DNA from: Acidobacteriota bacterium
Lineage (GTDB): Bacteria; Acidobacteriota; Terriglobia; Terriglobales; SCQP01
Length of the DNA: 5,457 nucleotides
Assembly (NCBI GenBank): GCA_021823305.1
Contig: JAKAOE010000155.1
Span: 1 to 5,457 of the forward strand
Direction: 5' to 3'
Shown: one piece after another, positions 1-5,457 of the stretch
Numbering within the stretch: position 1 is the stretch's first letter
Layout: each line of letters opens with the position of its first letter
Notes under the pieces: model-generated
Told to the model about the DNA's origin: nothing
The model's input: the letters and a program-made list of their open reading frames with translations, nothing else
The model's database searches: none
Made by a program: the position numbers and the translations under genes

Positions 1-2
1 AA

Positions 3-1445
<1,443 letters not shown>

Positions 1446-1448
1446 GCG

Positions 1449-2063
1449 GTGAGCGGCGCGGGCTGGCGGGTCGGGTTCGTCAAGAGCTGCGCCGCGGTGC
1501 GCGATCTGCCGCTTGACGCCATGCCCGAAGCCGCGCTGCTGGGCCGCTCCAACGCCGGCAAGAGCAGCCTGTTGAACGCGCTCGCCGGCCACGCCCAGTT
1601 GGCGCGCACCAGCCGCACCCCCGGACGCACCCGTCTGCTCAATCTGTTCGAGGTGCGCTTCGGCGCGCACGGGCGCCTGCGGCTGGTGGACTGCCCCGGC
1701 TACGGCTACGCGCGCGCCGGCCGCGGGGAACGCGAACGCTGGGGCGCGCTGGTCGAGGCCTACCTGGCGCAGCGCGCCAACCTGCGGCTGGGGGTGCTGC
1801 TGGCCGACGCGGGCGTGCCGCCGCAGGCGCTCGACCTGGAGGCGTGGGACTGGCTACGCGCGCGCGGCCTGGCGCTCCAGTTAGTGGCGACCAAGTGCGA
1901 CCGCCTGGGCGGCAATCAGCGCGCCCAAGCGCTGCGCCGGCTGGCCGCCGCCTTCGGCGCCGCGCCGCTGCCTTTCTCCGCGGTGGCGAAGCTGGGACAG
2001 GCGGAGCTGCGGCAGGCGATCGAAGCCGTGGCTACAGCGACACCACCGACTGCAGGCCGGTGA
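1449..2063 (+). CDS. engB: EngB/YihA/YsxC-type ribosome-biogenesis GTPase
   Basis: TRAFAC-class GTPase of about 204 residues, the usual family length, that assists late 50S subunit assembly. Visible motifs: G1 GRSNAGKSS (32-40), the G2 region with TSRTPGRT (54-61), G3 DCPGYGYA (81-88), G4 TKCD (148-151) and G5 FSA (176-178). The segment from FVKS through LLNLFEV aligns almost residue for residue with E. coli YihA as I recall it. G3 and G4 each carry Cys where the family usually has Leu (DLPG) and Ala (TKAD), and the post-G3 segment reads LLADAGVPPQALD without the usual Arg after Asp. The start is GTG three bases after the lon stop. It has only a weak AGG-like sequence at short spacing, so translation may depend on ribosomes finishing lon. 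The 3' end overlaps the minus-strand zinc-ribbon gene by 32 nt. The call is firm; the start is less so. Confidence 0.94.
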   Translation: MSGAGWRVGFVKSCAAVRDLPLDAMPEAALLGRSNAGKSSLLNALAGHAQLARTSRTPGRTRLLNLFEVRFGAHGRLRLVDCPGYGYARAGRGERERWGALVEAYLAQRANLRLGVLLADAGVPPQALDLEAWDWLRARGLALQLVATKCDRLGGNQRAQALRRLAAAFGAAPLPFSAVAKLGQAELRQAIEAVATATPPTAGR

Positions 2064-2304
2064 TCTCGAAGGTCTTGCGGCAGCGGGGGTTGGCGCAGGC
2101 GATCTTGTCGTCGCGGCGCACCATGTAGCTGCTGAGCTTGGCGAAACGGGCGCGGTCGCGCTCGTCGGCGCGCGGCGGCAGGCTGGGCTTCTTGCGCCGC
2201 ACCACCCAGGTCACGGCGTACTCGCCCTCCACGCGGCAGTGGGGGCAGAGCAGCCGGGCTTTCTTCGGCTCGTTGGTTTCGTTGAAAAAGTCGCGCTCTT
2301 CCAT
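2032..2304 (-). CDS. Small four-cysteine zinc-ribbon-like protein of unknown function
   Basis: A 90-residue basic protein I cannot assign to a named family. Two cysteine pairs are visible: CPHC at residues 20-23 and CANPRC at 70-75, separated by a charged linker rich in Arg and Lys. A CxxC plus CxxxxC arrangement is compatible with one tetrahedral zinc site, as in ribbon-type domains, and the basic linker would suit nucleic-acid or ribosome contact; both points are inference. The ATG at 2304 is preferred because GGGAGAG lies just upstream. A GTG at 2322 in the same frame would add six residues but has no properly spaced ribosome-binding site. The gene starts 19 nt after the apbC stop on the same strand, so it is probably the second gene of that transcript. 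Its 3' end runs 32 nt into engB on the opposite strand. No signal peptide or membrane segment is seen. Confidence 0.75.
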   Translation of the reverse strand: MEERDFFNETNEPKKARLLCPHCRVEGEYAVTWVVRRKKPSLPPRADERDRARFAKLSSYMVRRDDKIACANPRCRKTFEITGLQSVVSL

Positions 2305-2306
2305 CG

Positions 2307-2313
2307 CTCTCCC
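2307..2313 (-). promoter_or_regulatory. Ribosome-binding site of the zinc-ribbon gene
   Basis: On the minus strand this reads GGGAGAG. Its GGAG core lies 4 nt before the ATG at 2304, slightly close but usable. It favours that ATG over the upstream in-frame GTG at 2322, which sits almost on the preceding stop codon. Confidence 0.5.
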
Positions 2314-2323
2314 GGCCGCCACC

Positions 2324-3163
2324 TCAGGCGCGCACGTGCACCACTTCGCCGTCGCCGTCCTGGGCGGAAGCGGTGGCGGCCACGCGCTTGGCCACCTCGA
2401 AGAAGGGACGCGCGGCCGGAGCGTCCTGCCCCGCGGCCGCCACCGGCCGGCCGCTGTCGCCGCCCTGGCGCACCTCCGGCAGCAACGGCAGGGCGCCCAG
2501 GAACGGCACGCCGAACTTCTCCGCCGTGCGCTCGCCGCCCCCGTGGCTGAAGATGTCCACGTCGCGATGGCAGTGCGGACAGGTGAAGCCGCTCATGTTC
2601 TCCACCACGCCGAGCACGGTGACGTGCAGCTGCTGGAACATGTTCAGCGCCTTGCGGCCGTCCTGCAGCGAGACGTCGGACGGGGTGGTGACCACGATCG
2701 CGCCGGTCAGCGGCACGCTCTGCGCCAGGCTGAGCGAGATGTCGCCGGTGCCGGGCGGCAGGTCGATCAGCAGGTAATCGAGCGAGCCCCACTCCACTTG
2801 GCGCAGAAACTGTTGCATGGCGCTGTGCAGCATGGGACCGCGCCAGATCACCGGCTTGTCGCCCGGGTTGAGCAGCCCCATGGACATGAAGCGCACGCCG
2901 TGCTGGCGCAGCGGCTGGATCAGGTTCCCGCCCTGCACGCTCGGCATCTCGCTGCGGCCCATCATCAGCGGCACGTTGGGGCCGTACACGTCGGCATCGA
3001 GCAAGCCGACGACGTAGCCCAACTCGGCCAGCGCCACCGCCAGGTTGACGGCGACCGTGGTCTTGCCCACGCCGCCCTTGCCGCTGCCGATGGCGACGAT
3101 GCGATCCACCCCGGGAAGGGCCTGCGTGGGCGCGGAAGGCGCGGGATTCGGCGGTTGTGCCAT
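2324..3163 (-). CDS. apbC: Mrp/ApbC/NBP35-family Fe-S cluster carrier P-loop ATPase (short form)
   Basis: Cytoplasmic dimeric ATPase that binds and transfers [4Fe-4S] clusters to apo-proteins. In 279-residue numbering: deviant Walker A GKGGVGKTT at 28-36, DADVYGPN at 56-63, the Walker-B-like LLIDLPPGTGD at 131-141, VTTPSDVSLQD at 158-168, and NMSGFTCPHC with the cluster-bridging Cys pair C195/C198. The C-terminal motif GGDSGRPV is also typical. The P-loop lies close to the N-terminus, after a Pro/Ala-rich stretch, so the MIP18/DUF59-like N-terminal domain found in E. coli-length Mrp (about 370 residues) is absent. The ATG at 3163 is chosen because GGGA precedes it by about 7 nt. An in-frame ATG at 3175, adding four residues, follows directly after an in-frame TAA and has no Shine-Dalgarno sequence. 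The zinc-ribbon gene follows on the same strand, and the sugar kinase is divergent. Confidence 0.95.
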   Translation of the reverse strand: MAQPPNPAPSAPTQALPGVDRIVAIGSGKGGVGKTTVAVNLAVALAELGYVVGLLDADVYGPNVPLMMGRSEMPSVQGGNLIQPLRQHGVRFMSMGLLNPGDKPVIWRGPMLHSAMQQFLRQVEWGSLDYLLIDLPPGTGDISLSLAQSVPLTGAIVVTTPSDVSLQDGRKALNMFQQLHVTVLGVVENMSGFTCPHCHRDVDIFSHGGGERTAEKFGVPFLGALPLLPEVRQGGDSGRPVAAAGQDAPAARPFFEVAKRVAATASAQDGDGEVVHVRA

Positions 3164-3182
3164 GGCGTTTCCCATTTATTAT
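3155..3182 (+). promoter_or_regulatory. Candidate promoter for the PfkB-family kinase
   Basis: TTGTGC (3155-3160) and TATTAT (3177-3182) are spaced by 16 nt. The -10 matches consensus at five of six positions; the -35 keeps TTG but little else. The expected transcription start is near 3189-3190, where an ATG begins a short upstream ORF. It overlaps the opposing apbC -10, so polymerases for the two genes could compete. Confidence 0.3.
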
Positions 3183-3192
3183 AAACGCCATG
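3161..3192. repeat. Perfect 10-bp inverted repeat in the apbC/kinase divergent region
   Basis: Left arm CATGGCGTTT (3161-3170) and right arm AAACGCCATG (3183-3192) are exact reverse complements, separated by a 12-nt AT-rich spacer (3171-3182). The arm centres are 22 bp apart, about two helical turns, which would suit a dimeric DNA-binding protein contacting one face. The left arm contains the apbC start codon. The base composition contrasts sharply with the surrounding GC-rich DNA. The symmetry is seen directly; an operator role is inference. Confidence 0.6.
3178..3183 (-). promoter_or_regulatory. Candidate -10 element for apbC
   Basis: The minus strand reads TATAAT, an exact sigma70-type -10 hexamer, in an otherwise GC-rich region. 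Transcription would begin near 3171, leaving a leader of about 8 nt before the ATG at 3163. No good -35 is found at 16-18 nt; the best candidate is TCGAGA (3199-3204) at 15 nt, which is weak. If real, it would also drive the zinc-ribbon gene downstream. Confidence 0.4.
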
Positions 3193-3270
3193 CACCGGTC
3201 TCGATCCCGGCGCCCGGCGCGGCGCCCGATACTCCACGCGGCCAATCGGCAGGCGGGGACCGGTTCATGA
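3190..3270 (+). other. Possible 26-codon Arg-rich leader ORF upstream of the kinase
   Basis: An open frame from the ATG at 3190 to the TGA at 3268-3270 encodes 26 residues, seven of them Arg, with clusters RSRSRR and ARRP. Its stop overlaps the kinase start codon as ATGA, the classic arrangement for translational coupling. No Shine-Dalgarno sequence precedes it, but the predicted transcription start lies at its first base, so leaderless initiation is conceivable. Stop-free 80-nt frames are common in GC-rich DNA, so it may be chance. Confidence 0.2.
3194..3264 (+). promoter_or_regulatory. Potential secondary structure in the kinase 5' leader
   Basis: ACCGGTC (3194-3200) can pair with GACCGGT (3258-3264), which overlaps the end of the Shine-Dalgarno-like stretch GGCGGGGA (3252-3259) in front of the kinase ATG. 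Inside this loop, GGCGCC (3209-3214) and GGCGCC (3221-3226) can form a 6-bp stem with a 6-nt loop. A folded leader could limit ribosome access, but GC-rich sequence produces such pairings readily. Confidence 0.25.
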
Positions 3271-4205
3271 TCTGCGCGGTGTCGCTGAACCCGGCGCTGG
3301 ACAAGTATCTTCGCCTGGCGCGGATCGAGCGCGGCGGGCATCTGGAGGCCAGGGAGGTGGTGGCCTCGGCCGGGGGCAAGGCGGTGAACGTGGCCGGGGT
3401 GCTGCGCGCGCTCGAGGAAAATGTCGAGCTGGTCGGATTTTTCGGCGGCGTGATCGGCGACTTCCTGCTGGAGGCGATCGCGGCCGAGGGCATTCGCGCC
3501 GACGCGGTGCGCATCGCGGCGCCGACCCGCACCGCGTTCGTGATGGTGGAGGACGACGGGACCGAAACCGAAGTGGTTGAGCCCGGCGGCGCCGTCAGCG
3601 AGGGCGAGATCGCGCAGCTGCGCGCCAAGGTGCGGGCGGCGGCCTCGCGCGCCGCCGTGGTGGTGCTCTCCGGCAGCGTGCCGCCGGGCTGCCCGGACGA
3701 CATTTACGTGCGCCTGCTGGCCGACTGCGGTGGCCGCCCGGCGATCGTGGACACCAGCCGGGCGCCGCTGCGGGCGCTGCTCGGCGCCCGCGTGCAGCCG
3801 CCGCCGGCGATGATCAAGCCCAACCGGCGCGAGGCGGAGGCGGCGCTCGGCCGCCCGCTGGCCGCCCCGGAGGCGATGGCGGAGGCGCTGCGCGCGCTGG
3901 CCGCCGCTGGGGTGGCCATGCCGGTGATTTCCGACGGCCCCGCGGGCATCTACGCGCTGGCGCAGGGCGAGGTGTGGCACGCGCAGCCGCCGCGCCTGCA
4001 GGCGGTGAACTCGGTGGGCTCGGGCGACGCCGCCGTGGCGGGACTGGCGGCCGGGCTGGCGCGCGGCTGGACCGTCGAGGCCACGCTGCGGCTGGCGGCG
4101 GCCTGCGGCGCCGCCAACGTGCTCACCAAGGAGTGCGCCGGCGTGCGCGCCGAGGACCTGCGGCGGCTCGCGCCGCAAGTCGTGGTGCGCCGGCTGCCCG
4201 CCTGA
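3267..4205 (+). CDS. PfkB-family sugar-phosphate kinase (1-phosphofructokinase/LacC/PfkB-like)
   Basis: Ribokinase-fold ATP-dependent kinase of 312 residues, the family's usual length, probably phosphorylating a ketohexose phosphate such as fructose-1-phosphate, fructose-6-phosphate or tagatose-6-phosphate. Visible: the N-terminus MICAVSLNPALDKYL with the sugar-binding Asp12, the signature-1 region GGKAVNVA (36-43; usually GGKGINVA), SGSVPPG, DTSR (162-165; usually DTSG), IKPNRREAE (from residue 183) and the anion-hole/catalytic segment VNSVGSGDAAVAG with the presumed catalytic base Asp254. These place it in the hexose-kinase branch rather than among ribokinases. The ATG at 3267 matches the family N-terminus and has GGCGGGGA about 7 nt upstream; extension further upstream would run antisense into apbC. 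No PTS transporter or other sugar gene is in view, so the substrate cannot be read from context. It converges on the HtrA gene. Confidence 0.9.
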   Translation: MICAVSLNPALDKYLRLARIERGGHLEAREVVASAGGKAVNVAGVLRALEENVELVGFFGGVIGDFLLEAIAAEGIRADAVRIAAPTRTAFVMVEDDGTETEVVEPGGAVSEGEIAQLRAKVRAAASRAAVVVLSGSVPPGCPDDIYVRLLADCGGRPAIVDTSRAPLRALLGARVQPPPAMIKPNRREAEAALGRPLAAPEAMAEALRALAAAGVAMPVISDGPAGIYALAQGEVWHAQPPRLQAVNSVGSGDAAVAGLAAGLARGWTVEATLRLAAACGAANVLTKECAGVRAEDLRRLAPQVVVRRLPA

Positions 4206-4208
4206 CAT

Positions 4209-4222
4209 CGGCCCGGAGGCCG
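4209..4222. terminator. Weak GC hairpin in the convergent kinase/HtrA gap
   Basis: CGGCC (4209-4213) and GGCCG (4218-4222) form a 5-bp stem with a 4-nt loop in the 21-nt gap between two convergent stop codons. There is no T-tract on either side, so it is not a standard intrinsic terminator. It is the only candidate for ending either transcript here. Confidence 0.25.
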
Positions 4223-4226
4223 GCGT

Positions 4227-5402
4227 TCAGCGCTCGGTGCCGAGGCGGATGGGAACCTGGATGCGGCGGCCGTGGCGCAGGACGGTCAGCGTGACCGTGC
4301 TGCCGGGCTTCTGCAGCAGCAGGATGTTGCCCAACTGCGAGTGATCCTTCAGGTCCTCGCCGTTGGCGGCCAGGATGATGTCGCCGCCGAAACGCACCGG
4401 CGTGTTGCCGATATAGCCGGGTTCGTTGCCCACTTGCAAGCCGGCATGCGATGCCAGGCCGCCGGGCGTCACGCCCAGCACCAGCAGGCCATGATCCACG
4501 TTGAGGCCCAACTGCTGCGCCACGTCGGGCGTGATCGGCAGGGTCTCGACGCCGAGGGAGACGGTCTGCACATGCCCGGTCGTCAGCAGTTCGTTCAGCA
4601 CCGCCTTGGCGCTGTTGATGGGGATGGCGAAGCCGATGCCGATGTTGGAGCCGGTCTGGGAGTAGATCAGGGTGTCGATGCCGATCACCTCGCCCAGCGA
4701 GTTGAGCAGCGGTCCGCCGCTGTTCCCGGGGTTGATCGGAGCGTCGGTCTGAATCGCGTTCTCGATGTCGGCGCCGGGCTGGCCGTTGTCCTGCTGGCCC
4801 TCCTGCACGGTGCGGATGGAGCTGATGATGCCCTGGGTCATGGTGCCGGGCAGGCCGTAGGGATTGCCGATGGCGAGCACGTGCTGGCCGACCTCGAGGT
4901 TGCCGCTGTCGCCGAGGGTCACCGCGGGCACGTTGGCGGCGGGAATCTTGATCACCGCCAGGTCGAGCTGCGGCGCGATGCCCACCACCGAGGCGGCGTA
5001 GCGGTGCGTCTGGTGCGGCTGCGGCGTCCAGGTGACGGTCAGGCGCCGCGCGCCGGCGATGACGTGATAGTTGGTGAGGATGTAGCCGTCGCGGCTGATG
5101 AAGAAGCCCGAGCCCTGGCCGGAGGCGGGCACCGGACCCCAGAGCAGGTTGTACTGGATGATCTGCGAGGTGATGTTGACCACCGAGGGGTGTACGCGGC
5201 GATAGATGTTGATGTCACGCAGCTCGTCGGGCTCGTACTGGGTTTGGGGCGGCGCCTCGGCCAGCGCCACCTTGCCCGCCCGGCTGTGCGGCAGCAGGCC
5301 GGGGAGGCCGGGCGGATAGTAGCGGCCGGAGCGCAGCGCGGCGTAGAGCCAGAAGCCGCCGGCGAGGATCAGCGCCAGGGCGAGGACGGAACGGAATTTC
5401 AC
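4227..5402 (-). CDS. Membrane-anchored HtrA/Deg-family serine protease, one PDZ domain
   Basis: S1C serine endopeptidase for envelope protein quality control or stress signalling, predicted to be tethered to the inner membrane with its catalytic part in the periplasm. Of 391 residues, about 4-24 form a hydrophobic segment after MKFR with no obvious signal-peptidase site, suggesting an uncleaved anchor as in DegS. The trypsin-like domain has the triad His113 (TNYHVI), Asp147 (LDLAVI) and Ser228 (PGNSGGPL), and all three are intact. The LA-loop region (about 79-95) is short compared with DegP. A single C-terminal PDZ domain (about 283-388) begins with SLGVET and holds an extra segment, GNEPGYIGNTPVRF (325-338), between the usual AGL and GGDII motifs. 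The GTG at 5402 follows GGAGGTGA and overlaps the stop of the preceding gene. DegS, DegQ and AlgW assignments cannot be separated from sequence alone, so no symbol is given. Confidence 0.95.
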   Translation of the reverse strand: MKFRSVLALALILAGGFWLYAALRSGRYYPPGLPGLLPHSRAGKVALAEAPPQTQYEPDELRDINIYRRVHPSVVNITSQIIQYNLLWGPVPASGQGSGFFISRDGYILTNYHVIAGARRLTVTWTPQPHQTHRYAASVVGIAPQLDLAVIKIPAANVPAVTLGDSGNLEVGQHVLAIGNPYGLPGTMTQGIISSIRTVQEGQQDNGQPGADIENAIQTDAPINPGNSGGPLLNSLGEVIGIDTLIYSQTGSNIGIGFAIPINSAKAVLNELLTTGHVQTVSLGVETLPITPDVAQQLGLNVDHGLLVLGVTPGGLASHAGLQVGNEPGYIGNTPVRFGGDIILAANGEDLKDHSQLGNILLLQKPGSTVTLTVLRHGRRIQVPIRLGTER

Positions 5403-5457
5403 GGCGTCACCTCCGTGCGCAAGCGCGCCAGGACGGACTGCAGTTGGGCGTCGAGCT
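5399..5457 (-). CDS. C-terminal end of an unidentified gene upstream of the HtrA protease
   Basis: Only the last 18 codons and the TGA (5399-5401) are in the window. The peptide LDAQLQSVLARLRTEVTP looks like an amphipathic helix with regularly spaced Leu and Val. Of the three minus-strand frames here, this one has the highest G/C use at third codon positions (17 of 18), as expected for real coding sequence in this genome. Its stop overlaps the protease start as GTGA, and the protease Shine-Dalgarno lies within its last codons, so the two are probably co-transcribed and translationally coupled. The fragment is too short to name a family. Confidence 0.5.
   Translation of the reverse strand, partial: LDAQLQSVLARLRTEVTP
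5407..5414 (-). promoter_or_regulatory. Strong ribosome-binding site of the HtrA protease gene
   Basis: On the minus strand this reads GGAGGTGA, a near-complete match to the anti-Shine-Dalgarno complement. The GGAGG core lies 7 nt before the GTG at 5402. It fixes that GTG as the start, which also puts the hydrophobic anchor at the very N-terminus. Confidence 0.8.

Noticed and set aside
2305..2322. GTG at 2322 as the start of the zinc-ribbon protein
   Set aside because: It lies one base after the apbC stop codon with no spaced Shine-Dalgarno, whereas the ATG at 2304 has GGGAGAG in front.
2138..3184. A 348-codon plus-strand open frame over the zinc-ribbon gene and apbC
   Set aside because: It is antisense to two genes with motif support, and its sequence is His/Ala/Arg-rich without recognisable domains.
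3209..3228. Tandem GGCGCCCG copies (3209-3216 and 3221-3228) as a repeat array
   Set aside because: Only two copies of a GC-rich octamer occur, which is easily explained by composition; there is no CRISPR-like or iteron-like periodicity.
3045..3266. N-terminal extension of the kinase frame to an upstream ATG
   Set aside because: It would run antisense through apbC and its promoter region. The family N-terminus begins exactly at the ATG at 3267, which has a ribosome-binding site.
2211..4208. A 665-codon open frame on the minus strand
   Set aside because: It is antisense to the kinase and out of frame with apbC. Its translation is low-complexity Arg/Ala/Gly/His-rich with no motifs, as expected from GC-rich shadow frames.

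Overview
The window is compact, very GC-rich bacterial chromosome with housekeeping content. The codons have G or C at most third positions, and most intergenic gaps are a few to about 100 nt. The protein families (LonA, EngB, Mrp/ApbC, HtrA) and the close match of the EngB N-terminal half to its E. coli counterpart suggest a high-GC proteobacterium. The sequence alone does not fix a genus, and some features (the lon-engB pairing, the HtrA PDZ insertion) are not what I would expect from an enterobacterium.

Layout. Positions 1-1445 (+) carry the last 480 codons of a Lon protease that starts outside the window. Three bases later an EngB-type ribosome-assembly GTPase begins (1449-2063, +). Its 3' end overlaps by 32 nt, tail to tail, a 90-residue four-cysteine zinc-ribbon-like protein on the minus strand (2032-2304). 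That small gene follows a short-form Mrp/ApbC Fe-S carrier ATPase (2324-3163, minus) with a gap of only 19 nt, so the two probably form one transcript. A PfkB-family sugar-phosphate kinase (3267-4205, +) is transcribed away from apbC across a 103-nt gap. It converges on a membrane-anchored HtrA/Deg serine protease (4227-5402, minus) across a 21-nt gap holding only a small GC hairpin. The GTG start of the protease overlaps the stop codon of another minus-strand gene, of which only the last 18 codons are visible.

Functional links. Lon (cytoplasmic protein quality control) and the HtrA protease (periplasmic quality control or stress sensing) serve related purposes on opposite sides of the inner membrane. 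They lie in different transcription units, so no common operon is implied. EngB (50S subunit maturation) appears translationally adjacent to Lon. ApbC and the zinc-ribbon protein share a likely operon, both carry CxxC-type cysteines, and this is the only guilt-by-association clue for the small protein.

The least ordinary non-coding structure is the apbC/kinase divergent gap. It holds a perfect 10-bp inverted repeat with an AT-rich centre containing opposed -10-like hexamers. On the kinase side there is also a 26-codon Arg-rich upstream ORF whose stop overlaps the kinase start (ATGA). I see no phage, IS element, CRISPR array, tRNA or rRNA, and no clear novel defence or metabolic system.
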